NCBI GenBank assembly: GCA_029718625.1
Contig: CM056389.1
Location: forward strand, 19,077,521 to 19,141,520
Source: Synaphobranchus kaupii
Taxonomy: Eukaryota > Chordata > Actinopteri > Anguilliformes > Synaphobranchidae
DNA: 64,000 bases
Direction: 5' to 3'
Below the pieces are notes generated by a model. That model did no database searches and had not been told where the DNA came from. It was given only the letters and a program-made list of their open reading frames with translations. Position numbers and translations under genes: made by a program. Shown piece after piece: positions 36,113-48,900 of this stretch (its first letter is position 1; each line of letters opens with the position of its first letter).

Positions 36113-36843
36113 ATAGTAAATTCACAGTATAGTACTCACTTGCACATATTCATAGCGCTGTACTTTAACCCTCTCTGAGTTTTGCTCAAATGGCACCCTG
36201 TAGACCGGTTTCATCCGGATTTGGTTACGCTGTAGTACACGGTCCAATGAAGCCCACCTGGTGAATGCTATTGAATATTGTGTTGTCTGCAATTATGTGG
36301 TTCTGGATTTCTCATAGTCAAATGGTATTGTTTGCCACCACCATTTTCACAATAGCGGTCTCCTGTTCTGGTGTGAACAGCCGGTGTCTTCCACCATGGC
36401 TTGGTCATCTCTCAATTCTGCAGAAGATCCAAAAATATTATATGATTGGTTACAGTAAGATAAAATTTAAAAAAAATTTCAATATGAAACGACATTACTG
36501 TAACATTGGCCAACAATCACTGAGTAACATAGGCCTACTGATATGTCGGACTGCAGTGTACTACAGTATACATACATAAAGAGCAGTAGCATAGTGTAGA
36601 CAGTAGATAACTTACCAGTTCTCATTTCTGAATGTACGGATGATAGATGCAACTGTGTAGCGGCTCAGGTTGGGCTGAACTCTGCCCAGCCTCCATCATA
36701 CTCAATCCATGGTTGAGCACATGGTCAACCAATGTGGCCCTGATCTCATCTGAGACAACTGTCCTTCCTCGTCCTTCTCCTCCTCTTCCTCCTCTTACTC
36801 TCACTTCTTGACCTCTAGCTCTTGCTTCACCATTGACGTCCAT

Positions 36844-37071
36844 TTCCCACCAAAACAGGAGAGCTCATCTGTGGCCTCTTTATAGTGCTAAAGCTCTGAT
36901 TTCTAAGTGAACAATTAAGCAACTAGTGTTTACACCTGTGAGGAGTGGGTGTTGCCAATTGGTAAATAAAGCTTGCCATTTTGATTGCCGTTGCTTTCCT
37001 AAGGAACACAAGAGATTTTAATTTTGAATGTTGTGCCTAATGTAGAAAACTGTGTGTAGTGTTTTGCAAAA
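36844..37071 (-). mobile_element. 5' flank of the IS630-like element, cut by an LTR
   Basis: The sequence upstream of the transposase start ends GTGTAGTGTTTTGCAAAA, which resembles the transposon's CAAAA-rich end; the LTR copy 2 starts immediately after it. Confidence 0.5.
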
Positions 37072-37700
37072 TGTGATGGGGCGAGGTAAGGTTCAGAGAA
37101 CCAAACACAACAGATAGGGAATTTTAAAGCGTACCTAGAGAGATACGCCACAAAGCGGCTAAACCGCAAAGGGAAAAGGAGAACTAAGGAATGGGAGTCA
37201 AAACAAATCTACCTCAAAAGGAGGCGAACTCGATGAAGCGAGTAAAACGAACAAAAGGTACCTCATGCTCTAAGACAAAGAGCGTAGTAGAGAGGTAGAG
37301 AAAAAATGAAAGAATAACCCCTAGTTACATGGGTGTAAACTTAAACAGAAAGACAGTCTGTTACCTAAGCTCTGTAGCCAAAGAGCTCAAAACAAAAAAG
37401 GCAACAGAACGAGAGAAAGAAGAACAAAGAAAAGAGATAGGAGCTTAAAAGAAAATAACCAATCCTATCCTAACTTCTTTCTAACCGGACTTGCTGCGTT
37501 TCTTATTTGTACAATCAGAAAGGCAGTGACCGTGTTCCTATACCTTACCGACTTCGACGTCAATTAGCAACGACAATATCGAAGTGCAGGAAAGCGGAAA
37601 TCCTACGCTATTTATAACCAACAGGAAACCGAACACAGGTGTGGAAAATAATGACTGGGCGAGATCCAAACACTGGATCGGAAGCGGAATTCCAGATTAT
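37072..37700 (-). mobile_element. gypsy LTR copy 2, truncated solo LTR
   Basis: Similar to the LTRs at 1757 and 59623. The plus-strand left end is TGTGATGGGGCGAGG; shared words include CTAACCGGACTTGCTGCGTT and TATACCTTACCGACTTCGAC. The other terminus (expected CTATGTCA) is missing, so the copy is truncated near 37700 and no target duplication can be shown. Confidence 0.8.
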
Positions 37701-38204
37701 TTTTCTTTGAGTGCAAGAAAATCACCAGGGATCTAAAATTAATTATAAAATCTATTAATATTTCAATGTCTGAAGAATACAGTTCAAGTCAATTAAATTT
37801 TATCTATATAGCGTTTTTTTTGTTTTTCAGAGAAACCGTAGTAAAATTGGGCAGAAACTTGGGCTGAAGAGCTTAATGTCACATTAAGGTGATAATAAAC
37901 TGAGCCAAAGGAACATTCCCCATCACTTTTTAGGAATTTAGGACAGGGATAATTGTCCCCAGTTCTAAACTTTGATAAACTGAAACTTGAGCAAATACAC
38001 ATGCTGCTGATTGGGATATGGCTGGTGTAAAAGAGGTTCACAAAAATCCCAGGTGCAAAAAAAAAAAAAGTTTCTCAGTGGGATTTTAAAAGTATTTTTA
38101 CCACTGCCATGTTGAATTCTCTTCTCTGATTGGCTGGAGGGTGTGCATTCATTTTCGATAAAAGCACACCTATAAAGTATGTATTTGGAATGGTAGTGTG
38201 GTGT
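37701..38204. other. unassigned sequence
   Basis: Contains an A12 run and a TCTGATTGGCTGGAGG word, but no recognised gene. Confidence 0.45.
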
Positions 38205-38396
38205 TGCTGATTTTCCCACAGCTTACTGTGAACTACAGTCGACGCTCATTGCTAGGGATAGCTGCTACATTATGTGAAGGATGTGCTTTGCCCTGTCTGT
38301 TCTGTAGTGATCTTGATAATGTCTCTGTACGCACTTACTGTACGTCGCTTTGGATAAAAGCGTCTGCTAAATAAATGTAATGTAATAAAGTAGTTC
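38205..38396 (+). mobile_element. L2-type LINE 3' tail fragment
   Basis: Reads CACAGCTTACTGTGAACTAC, then CTTACTGTACGTCGCTTTGG, AAAGCGTCTGCTAAATAAATG and TGTAATGTAATAAAG. It is the same tail as the L2 copy next to it, in the opposite orientation. Confidence 0.9.
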
Positions 38397-38727
38397 CAAC
38401 TTCTTCTACTGGGACTTTTGCCATTTATTGAGGCCGTGACAGAAACTTTTGGTTTCACTGACCATAATCAAATAGTTTCACTTAGAACATTGAATTGAAC
38501 ATGTAACATTACAATTGTTTTCTGGGTTAGTGCTATTGGCTTGTGCAAGCTACATCATACGGCCTCATATAATTGTGATCAATATAGGATAACAACACAC
38601 TAGCCCTTACTTCTTGTAAGTTTGATCACTACTAAACAGTCAACAACCTACGTTTTCTGTGAGAAATGTATTGTCTGCTCTAACGCTCCATTTTTCCCTC
38701 CCTACTATAATAACTACAGCCAGACAT
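38397..38727. other. unassigned sequence
   Basis: No gene or repeat recognised. Confidence 0.5.
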
Positions 38728-41240
38728 ACAGTGGGCTCCAGAATTACTGCCACCCCTGACTGAAAATGGCATAAAAATGCTATTAAAAATAATAATAATA
38801 ATAGTGAAAAACCAACATGTGAGAAATACTGCACTTTATTACATTACATTCATTTAGCAGACGCTTTTATCGAAAGCGACGTACAGTAAGTGCATACAGA
38901 GACATCATCAAGATCACTACAGAACAGACAAGACAAAGCACATCCTTCCCATAATGTAGCAGCTATCCCTAGTAATGAACGTTGACTGTAGTTCACAGTA
39001 AGCTGTGGGTAAATCAGCAATACTACACTTCTATTCTAAATACTATTATAAACTATAATAAACAGACAGGAAAACACAGCGAACTAGTAAACACAGGGAA
39101 CTGATATTCCTAGGTCAGGATATCAGTCAAGGTGGAGTCTGAAGAGGTGTGTCTTCAGGCCTCGACGGAATGCAGGCAGGGTTGGAGTAGAGCGTAGGGG
39201 AATGGGAAGTTCATTCCACCACTGAGGAGCTAAGGTGGAAAAACTCCGCAGTCGGGACGAGTGAGAGCCTTTGACACGGAGGGGGGGAAGTGCCAGTCGC
39301 CCTGCTGTAGAAGAGCGAAGTGGTCGAGCAGGAACATAGTTCTGGATTAAGTCCTGCAGGTAGGCGGGGCCTGTCCTATTGGCTGCAGTGTAGGCCAGGG
39401 TCAGAACTTTGAACCTGATCCTGGCTGCAACAGTGACCTCAGCAGGGGGGTTACATGGGAAAATTTCGGGAGGTTGAACACAAGCCGGGCAGCTGCATTC
39501 TGGATCAGTTGAAGAGGCAGAATGGTGCAGGCTGGTAGGCTTGCGAGCAGGGAGTTGCAGTAGTCCAGGCGTGAGGTGACCATGGTCTGGACAAGAAGCT
39601 GGGTGGAGTAGGTGGTCAGGTACGGTCAAATCCTCTTGATGTTGTACAGGAGGAACCTGCAGGACCGAGCCGTCGCCCTGATGTGCTCTTTGAAGTCCAG
39701 CCGGTCGTCCAGGACCACCCCCAGGTTCCTTGCAGAGCGGGAGGCAGCCACCACGGTCCCGTCAACGGTGATGGAGAGGTCATGTAGTGGGGAGGTCTTG
39801 TATGGCATGAAGAGGAGCTCTGTCTTGTCAAGGTTGAGCTTCAGGTGATGGGTAGCCATCCACTCAGAGATGTCAGTCAGACAAGCAGATATCCTCTCCT
39901 TAACCTGTGGGGTAGAGGGAGGGAAAGAGAGGAAGAGTTGAGTATCATCAGCATAGCTATGGTATGAGAAGCCATGTGAATGAATTACTGAGCCAAGAGA
40001 CTTAGTATACATAGAGAACAGCAGAGGACCCAGTACAGATCCCTGCGGGACACCTGTAGACAGGGGATGGGGAGCAGAGACGGAACCCTTCCAGGAGACT
40101 TGGTAGGATCTATCAGTGAGATACGATACAAACCAAGAGAGGGCAGTTCCAGAAATGCCCATCTCAGCGAGTGTGGAGATCAGGAGTTTGTGGTTGACTG
40201 TGTCGAATGCCGCAGACAGGTCAAGGAGAATCAGAACAGAGGAGAGAGAGGAGGCTCTAGCAGTGGCGAGTGCCTCCGTCACAGCCAGGAGAGCAGTTTC
40301 AGTGGAATGGCCGGTTCTGAAGCCGGACTGATGCGGGTCAAGCAGGTTGTTCTGGTGGAGAAAAACAGACAGTTGGTTAAGGACAGCACGTTCAATTGTT
40401 TTGGACAGGAAGGGCAAGAGAGATACAGGACGGTAGTTCCTGACATCAGTGGAATCCAAGCTAGGTTTTTTAAGGAGTGGGGTTACACGGACAATGTTTA
40501 TTAATGTTTCAATGGAACCAACCAAAATCAATTATGAATTTAATTCAAAATAAATTTCCTACAAATCAAAGTTTCACGATTAATGGCACCCCTAATGATT
40601 ATTGTAATTAAAATATAGCAAATTTAAAACAGGCATGAAATTCCACTTATTTAAGTTTCGCAAGTCTTAAGGAACTATTGTGTCATTACATCACTTCCTG
40701 TTTCACTAGGATATACAAATGAGGTAATTGCATGCGTGTGATATCCCTTTGTCACAGAGCACCATGAAGAAAACAAAAGAACTGGCAGTTCAGAAGTGAC
40801 AAATGGTCATAGACCTTAAATAAATCTGGTAATGGCTACAAGAAGATCCGCAAAAGACTGAAAATACCACGGAGCACTGTCAGGGAAATTATTCAAAAAT
40901 TCAAAAAATATGGAAGAGTTGTAAACCTGATAGAGAACGCAAGAGCATTTTTGCCCCCATGATAGGCAGGAGGATGGTGAGAGAAGCAAGAGAATACCCA
41001 CAAATCACTGAGAGAGAATATTTCAGGCCTCTTGGGGTCACCAGGTTTCAAACAGCACCATCAGACGGCACCGCCACAACCACAGGCTCTTTGGAAGGGT
41101 TGCGAGATTAAAGCATTTTCTGACCCCAAGACACAGAAGCAAGTGCTTGAAGTTTGCCATTCTTCATTTAAATTATGACTGGACGAAGGTGCTGTGGTCA
41201 GAAGAGACCAATATTGAATATTGTCGCATATTTATTACAG
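38728..41240 (+). mobile_element. Tc1-like transposon interrupted by an L2 LINE
   Basis: The left end TACAGTGGGCTCCAGAATTA at 38728 is a Tc1 terminus. It is split by the L2 insertion and resumes near 40505. From 40765 to 41220 a decayed transposase amino-terminal half is visible: the HTH region around KKTKELAV, SGNGYKKIRKRL and HNHRLFGRVARLKH, with frameshifts. The DDE catalytic half is absent, so the element is 3'-truncated as well. Confidence 0.8.
38835..40502 (-). pseudogene. L2 LINE reverse transcriptase, 5'-truncated, inserted in Tc1
   Basis: On the minus strand: RVTPLLKKPSLDSTDVRNYRP, SGFRTGHSTETALL, LLDLSAAFDTVNH, GVPQGSVLGPLLF and the catalytic YHSYADDTQLF, then NLGVVLDDRL. The frame stops at a TGA after NIKRI (about 39626), continues in other frames as TSRLDYCNSLLASLP and RIRFKVLTLAYTAANRTGPAY to HLFRLHLD (39123). 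The missing HWLP stretch marks a small deletion. The 3' UTR ends in the CGTCTGCTAAATGAATG tail at 38840. The truncated 5' end is typical of LINE insertion. Confidence 0.93.
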
Positions 41241-42235
41241 CACCATTGACAGTGATTTAACAATTTAACAATGAGGAAAAAGCAGGCTATAGGATAAACC
41301 GCCTGCAAAGCGATCAATCAAGGTAAATAAATTGAATCAACCTAATGTTACTTAACTTGACAGATTCCTGTAATCCTGTCCTCCTGTCTTGCTACTTGTC
41401 TATAAAGTATCCTACTAGTAATGCTAATTAAACTACTGATAGTAGCCTAGCGACTGTGTTGCCCTACTTACTAAGTTATTGATACGTTTCCAGTTTTGAA
41501 TATGAACTGGGAAGAAGGGACAGGTGCTTTAATTGAGCCCGTTATTCTCCTTAAATTCGGGCCTCAGTGTGTTACGGAAAGAGATTAACTGTGTAGGAAA
41601 CTGAGGACAGCCTGGATCTGTCGGGAGGCTGCAAGCTGTCACAGGGGAGCTAGCTAGGCTACTGCTACCTGCGATTATGTTATTATTTCATATTTTAGCT
41701 TTAGTTTGTTCAGATAATGTTTTTCTGAATTTTTGGGCACCACTAGCCTACTAAAATACTTTTTCCTCGTCATTTTGAGAAATAAACCATGTAGGCTACT
41801 CGCTCTCCAACTTGATTCAGCTGGGACCAGAGTATTGGCATTGATGGTAGCTTCATTCAGCTCTACAGTTTTCTTAGGCTTGTTATCTTTTTTTGAGCAC
41901 CGCTCAGATATTTAATCTTCATTTCAGACTAGCTAACTAGGACTAGCCGGTTACCAAAAGCAAGCAACAGCCTTTGCTGCTCTATGGTTTGAACGTTATG
42001 CCCACCCATTGAAAATTGGTCAGCCTCAGAAGGGTAGGTTCTACTTCTGTTAAACCAGACGTGATTCAATGGTGTCGTCATAGACAGGTGGTGGGTGGGG
42101 GATTCGCCTTGTGCTCAATTGGGGCCCCTGCTGCAGTCGTATCTCGCCTTGTTCAGTCAAATAAAAAAATATCCTAATTTCTTTTTTTTTTTAAATCAGA
42201 CTAGGGCAGGGGCCCTCCTGCACCAGGCCCGGCCC
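41241..42235. other. unassigned sequence upstream of the SecA-like gene
   Basis: No exon recognised. A GTTTCCAGTTTTG word at 41489 only weakly resembles an interferon element and is not called. Confidence 0.45.
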
Positions 42236-42312
42236 CCACACAGATTGTGAGGAAGGGCCTACTGCATATAGTACTGTGTCATCAGCATAAAGATGGACAG
42301 GAGTTACCAGCA
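42236..42312 (-). pseudogene. tiny LINE RT remnant
   Basis: The minus strand reads VHLYADDTVLYAVG, the catalytic YADD motif of non-LTR reverse transcriptases. Only about 25 codons survive. Confidence 0.6.
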
Positions 42313-42760
42313 GCTCTGGGGCTCAGGAACCTTGGGGTTCCCTTCGTGACTGGTTGGGGCTGTGAGAACAGCTACTCTGATTTAACACACTGCATTCTGA
42401 CATACAGTATATACTGTAAGTAGTTAATGCAACGGGATGAAAGAATTTATCCCTACTGAAGCAAGGGGAGGGAATACTTTTAGAATCCCACTGAGGAATG
42501 ATTAATCCACAAAGCAATTCATCCTTACTGAAAAACGGCAAGACATAAGAGTAATTATTATCATTGATTTTAAAGTTTTTAAACAGACTATGTCTTGTTA
42601 TGTTTGATCTTTTGTCATTTGTAACATTGTTCAGGGTTCATGCCCAAATGAATGGGAGAGCACAGTGAAAAATTAAAGCTTGCTCATACCGTGTGTTTAC
42701 CCTTATAATATAGTTCTGTCAGTAAGAGAGTGATGAAGTAAAGATTTATTTCTATGTTCT

Positions 42761-42901
42761 ACAGCTTGAACCATGGGGAACTCAGTCACAGTGAAGAATG
42801 AAACCCCATACACTTGGCACTACTCAAATGAGGTCACCCTTGATTTGCTAAGGGCTCTGCTAATTCCCTTTCCCTTCTTTGATCTGTTCCGTCCTGCTTC
42901 A
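42761..42901 (+). CDS. exon 1 of coding part: start and possible myristoylation signal
   Basis: The acceptor TTTCTATGTTCTACAG precedes 12 untranslated bases and an ATG in good context (GAACCATGG), so at least one non-coding exon probably lies upstream. It encodes MGNSVTVKNETPYTWHYSNE and a hydrophobic stretch LLRALLIPFPFFDLF, ending at a GTAAGT donor in phase 0. Gly2 with Thr6 fits the N-myristoylation pattern. Confidence 0.75.
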
Positions 42902-45900
42902 GTAAGTTTCCATGTGATTCACTTACTCATTTTAATAAGTGCAAAAAATACTAAAAATATATTAAAATACAGATATACATTACATTACGATTTCTTTCCC
43001 CTCAGGAATGCGGCACTCTGGCCGCCTGGCAATCTGCAACATATAAAGAGCGCCGATCCAGTATATCACTCCTGAATCTGAAATATGGAGATCAGAGAGA
43101 AATTTCTCTTTCATATCACTATGGCTTCAGCGAAGACACTACATTCACCATAAAAGAAAGCCTGGATCGATCTCTTATTGAGCTGCATTGTAACAAATTC
43201 AGCATAGTTAAGACTTGCCCCAACTACGGTAAGATACTGTCTTTTTAAAAATATTTTTTAAAGATAGTGTCAATTTACTATAATCAGTGCAAAAACTGCA
43301 TATCCAAAGGAAAGGGGAACTAACATCTTACATATAGGAAGCATCCGCTGTAGACAAGGAATTTCAGAGTGAAGTAGGGAGTTATGGATATAGAGTAGGG
43401 GGTCACTGGATACAGAATAGGGGTCACTCCACATCAGGTGCGTCCGCAAAAAAATATGAGGTGCCTAAGGCGCGCCATGCTGAAAAAGAGCGGGAAAACG
43501 CATCAAACACAGAATGAAACAGGTGTGCAGGGGAGAGGGAAGGGGATGAGGTCAAAGGTCAAGGGAGTTTTTCTTTTAACTAAAGTACACATATTTAGGA
43601 AAAGTCATGAAGTGGGGTTATAAATTTTTTGGGTGCATAGTTATTGGAATATTGGACTCCATATGGGTCAGATAACCCACCCTGGCCATTCATGGGTTAA
43701 TGACAAAGTTGTTTTGGGAAAGCAGTGATATTAGGAGCTGCTAGTTTGCTATGCTAAGTACAGTGACAGTCGCCTCGTGATGGTATAAACAGACTCCTCT
43801 AGCACATCTGTCAGTAGTCTTCACAAAATCAAGACAACAGGCTCCAAGTTTCCAAAGTTACAAAACACTTTTGATCTGATGGCCCAATAACTCTGGTTGC
43901 ATATAGGGGAGCATTCACTACCCAATGGGAGGCGGTCCTATATGCAAAAAAAATGTTTATACACGTTTAGAAAATGCATGTAATGTGTTGAAATATATGC
44001 AAGCAAAATATGTCAATACTACAAAACTGCCCACTTTGATGTATTTCTTATTGACTGTAATGTACCAAACCAAAACCATTCATTACTGAGCCTGTCTGCC
44101 TCTGTGTTTTCAGCCAAATTTACATACATTTACGTATATATGCTCATGCCAAATATGCCTGTAAGATGTATGTTTACTTACATTGGGAAGCTATTTATTC
44201 CTTGATATTTTCTTCACAAATGTTTTTCTTATAATGTTAAATGTATGTCCTGTGTGAAAGAATATAATGTGTATTTTTTTGTGTATGGGGTGGCTATCAA
44301 GTGTAAGACACTGGCTACCTTTACATGCAGCCATATAGTCATGTTAATTTGACTATATGAAGCGTTCTCTGGTGGTGGTTGAGGTGAGTTTCCCCCTCAT
44401 CATTGTAAAGCGCTTTGAATGTGAGAAAGGCGGTATATAAATGCCAGGCATTATCATTATTAATATTACTCCCATTCGCTCAGGAGCAGAGCAGGGTGGG
44501 GGGCGGGGGGGTGCTGGGGCTCCATATTTTTGTACTTTTTAACTGCCATTCCCTTTCTCAAAAGCAAAAATTGAGGAAGACCGCGTTCGGCAGCAGCAGC
44601 TCCAACATGAACAAGAGGAACAACAACGTCAGGAGGCACTGAGAAGAGAATTAGAGAAACAACAACGTCAGGAGGCACTGAAAAGACAATTAGAGGAACA
44701 ACAACGTCAGGAGGCACTGAAAAGACAATTAGAGGAACAACAACGTCAGGAGGCACTGAGAAGACAATTAGAGGAACAACAACGTCAGGAGGCACTGAAA
44801 AGACAATTAGAGGAACAACAACGTCAGGAGGCACTGAAAAGACAATTAGAGGAACAACAACGTCAGGAGGCACTGAAAAGACAATTAGAGGAACAACAAC
44901 GTCAGGAGGCACTGAAAAGACAAATAGAGGAACAACAACGTCAGGAGGCACTGAAAAGACAATTAGAGGAACGCCAACGAAATGAAGAGTTGCGCCGACA
45001 AGAGGAACTGCGGCGTTTGATCAGACTGGAGCAGGAGAAGAAGATTGAGGAAGAAATCAACAGAGAAAATGAGATCGCAAGAAGGAAACTGTCAGAAATG
45101 CGATCAAAGATTAATCTGAGTCCAAGTCTAGAGGAGCAAGAGAGGCATCATCAGCAAAGCCATGTGCTGCAGCAAGTGGAAGAGCCTTCAGCTGCTATAG
45201 AGTGGGATGAGGTATGTATGCTCAAGCAGTGGAAGAGCATGCAGCTGCTATAGAGTGGGATGAGGTATGTATGCTCAAGCAGTGGAAGACCATGCAGCTG
45301 CTATAGAGTGGGATGAGATATGTATGCTCAAGCAGTGGAAGACCATGCAGCTGCTATAGAGTGGGATGAGGTATGTATGCTCAAGCAGTGGAAGACCATG
45401 CAGCTGCTATAGAGTGGGATGAGGTATGTATGCTCAAGCAGTGGAAGACCATGCAGCTGCTATAGAGCGGGATGAGGTATGTATGCTCAAGCAGTGGAAG
45501 ACCATGCAGCTGCTATAGAGTGGGATGAGGTATGTATGCTCAAGCAGTGGAAGACCATGCAGCTGCTATAGAGTGGGATGAGGTATGTATGCTCAAGCAG
45601 TGGAAGACCATTCAGCTGCTATAGAGTGGGATGAGGTATGTATGCTCAAGCAGTGGAAGACCATTCAGCTGCTATAGAGTGGGATGAGGTATGTATGCTC
45701 AAGCAGTGGAAGACCATGCAGCTGCTATAGAGTGGGAAGAGGTATGTATGCTATCTTCTGACATATGCAGCTAAAAAAATAATCTAATCTCTTAAATATG
45801 ATAGGCTTAAATATACTTTCAATACCATAGAATATTCTCTTGCAATCCTTGGTAGGTTCCATTAAGTTAGGCTTGAAAGTACTCTTCATATTAGTCAGTT

Positions 45901-48900
45901 TAGCTGCTGATAGTCCATGTAAATAACAAGCAAAAGACCCAGCAGAAGCCATAGATATATTTGTCTCATGTGACCAATTGCTTCATGGGATAATTTCACA
46001 TGTAAAATTTTAGTTTGTATTTTTACAGTTCAAAGTTGTCACATTGCGGATAAAATATATAACCCCAATTCCAAAAAAGGTGGGACAGTATGTAAAATGC
46101 ACATAAAAATAGAAAGCAGCGATTTGTAAATTATCTTTTACATATATTTAATTGAAAACAGTACAAACAAAGATATTTAATGTTCTACCTTATCAACTTT
46201 ATTTATTTTTGTTAATATACACTAATTCCGAATTTGGTGCCTGCAATACATTCCAAAAAGGTTGGGACAGGGGCAAAAAAAAGAGAAAAAAGTCTGGTAA
46301 GTTAAAAAGAAAAAACACCTTTTGGAACATTCCACAGGTAAACAGGTGATTCTATAATGACTGCTAATAAAATGATATCAAAAGACTCTTGATATCTTAT
46401 TTTCAGTGTGATAAATTTAGCCTACACTCAGTTTAAAATAATTTATATGCTTTTTTAAAAGAATAAGTCATATAATGTTAAAAATATAAGCAGACTCAGA
46501 GCCTTCTAGAGTTGCAACAATGAGGGAACGCTCTACCCTTTCATTTAAAAAGCTTCTTGTTCATTTCATAATGACCAAAAATGCAAAATGCTGAAAACAA
46601 AATATTTAGGCTAGTTGAATGAAATTAAAAATACTTTATTGGCAAGATCTGTTTGAATAGAAATAATGCAAAAGTAAACAATGATGATATCTTTCAATTA
46701 ACATTAGTGATGAACCCAGCATCTGAAATATACTACAGGGCCCCTAAACTATTTCTTGTGAGATTCAAATTTATACGCTTTCTATTTCACATGTAATATT
46801 CATTCACAGCACTAATCATTCACAGCATTAACCATTCACAGCACTAATCATTCACAGCACTAATCATTCACAGCACCAACCATTCACAGCACTAACCATT
46901 CACAGCGCTAACCATTCACAGCACTAATCATTCACAGCACTAATCATTCACAGCACTAATATGGGAGTGAGACTCTGCAACCCTCCCACTCTCCTTCAGC
47001 TACAGTATCTCTCAAAGACCTGAAAAATAAACTAACATGTTTTATCTCTTCTAAATGTACTTCCTGGAAATACTCCAGTTTCAAATAATGGCTGATTTTG
47101 GGGACTCATAATAATTACTTGAGGGAAAATTCATTTTTCATTCAAATAAAATTGATTCATTTTTTCAGGGTGACATACATAGTGCTGAAATGCATTATTC
47201 AAAATACTTATCCTGTTGCACAACAAGAGGAATATCAATTTTATTTGCAATTTAAGATGACAATTAACAATTTTAACCTGTAAAGATCTGTCATAACCTC
47301 CTGCCTACAGATTCATTTCAAGCACAGGTCTGGGTTGGCATTTTACTAATTCACTATATTTTATTTCTCTAATTCTAGCGGAGTGAAATAGACCAGAGGT
47401 TCAACGACCTGCTGTTGGAAAACCAGATCACTGAGAAAGATCTGCAAAATGCAACATTAGAAGACAGAATGACAAACCTTCAGACGAAACTGACATTTCA
47501 ATTCTGTCAAGAAGAAGACCTTTCCATTTGGCCTGTGTTTAACCTGGAGGCTGCCCTGCAGTGCACAGAACTGTCACTAACTGAGAGGTTTAGCTTACTC
47601 AAGGCAGTGACACAACTAACACTAGTAGACCACCGAGAAGCAAAGAGTGGGAATGTGCACCAACTCAACTGGGATAAAAAATACAGTTTTTTCCCATTTT
47701 TAATTGAGAAGCTTAGCGGTGTTAATAACACTCTGGCCAGTAAAGTTGTGTTGACATTTCTTGACATTTTTCCAGATGTATCACAGATCAGCAAAAATCA
47801 CCTCGGTCAAATCCTGTTCAGTGGAATCTGGACGACTGTGGAGATGATGCTCTTTCTCAGAGGGGTTAGTAGCATGGACCAGAAGACCACAGAGTCAGTC
47901 CTTCATAAAGTGCAGACCTACAGACTTGGACTCCTCCTCACTCTCTCTGCCCTAAGGGATAAAGATCCATGTGAGACCCTTCAAGGGATTGTAGAGGGAG
48001 AGATTGACAAGGACATAGATTCCATTTTGAGCGAAATGCAAGATGCAAATTACCCAGACAAGTTTGTCTCAGTGATTGAGGAGGTGTTAAGACAAGTAGC
48101 AGAGGATCTTAGTGAATACCCAAAGGCACACCCAAAGAATCTCATGGCTACAAAGAAAGAAACACTTATTAAAGATGTGGAAAAGAATATAAAGTTGTTG
48201 TTGAATTTCACCAGGATAGACATTCCTGTCCTCAAGAATCTCCTTATTGGTATTTCCATGGCTGTTAAAGAATGTTCAACTACTGAGACTCAGGGAGGAG
48301 AGAAAATTGAAGGATATTTACCCAGAATCAGCCAGCTGGCTTCTTTACTAATGCTTCTCCTATCACAGTCAACTGAAGGTAAAGGATGCCTCCTTGAAAT
48401 TGGTACTGGGGAAGGGAAATCATGCATCCTAGCTATGTTTGCAGTGATCCAAGCTATCAGAGGAGCCAAAGTTGATATTGTGACAAGTTCTCCGGTGCTT
48501 GCGAGACGTGACCAAGCGGAATGGAGAAAACTCTTTGAAAAGTTTGGCATCACATCCTCTGTTGTGCCACCACCACTGAAAAAGGAGAGTGCTTCTGAAA
48601 GTCACGAAAAAAGAGTGCAGGACGCTTACCTTAATCAAATTGTGTATGGAACAGTTAGTGACTTTGCAGCAGACGCATTGAGACAGGAATTTGAAAGAAA
48701 AGTCACTCGTGGGGAGAGGGAATTTGACTTGGTGATAATAGATGAGGTAGATTACATGACCTTGGACAGTGGCGTTCAGGTGACATTTCTTTCTCATGAG
48801 GCCAGTGGCATGAGGCATGTTGAGCAACTCCTTGCCAGCATTTGGTCCATGCTGTCCCCTTGTCGACCCATTGAAATGGAGGAAACTGGAGAGCCGGAAT

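Larger units (their letters stand above)
35215..36843 (-). pseudogene. IS630-like (Tc1/mariner superfamily) transposase, spliced, broken
   Basis: Reading the minus strand from 36843: a start exon (36843 to about 36617) with RGRTVVSDEIRATLVDHVLNHGLS and SIIRTFRNEN ending at CTG/GTAAGT; an intron; a middle exon (about 36428-36146) encoding HGGRHRLFTPEQE in part and KPVYRVPFE, NSERVK; a donor CAG/GTGAGT; an intron (about 36145-35932) with internal repeats; then RVLELDA, FIDEAGFNLAKRRGWGRNMIG, RYVVIWDNVSFQRAALVRNWF and HPLVRMPLLQAMEDAC. D in FIDEAG and D in IWDNVSF are catalytic aspartates of the DDE family. A LINE-tail insertion (35668-35780) and frameshifts break it. Confidence 0.85.

Noticed and set aside
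44466..44951. 161-codon minus-strand frame with repeated VPPDVVVPLIVFS
   Set aside because: It is the antisense shadow of the 39-bp coding repeat of exon 3; a repeat without stops on one strand often stays open on the other.
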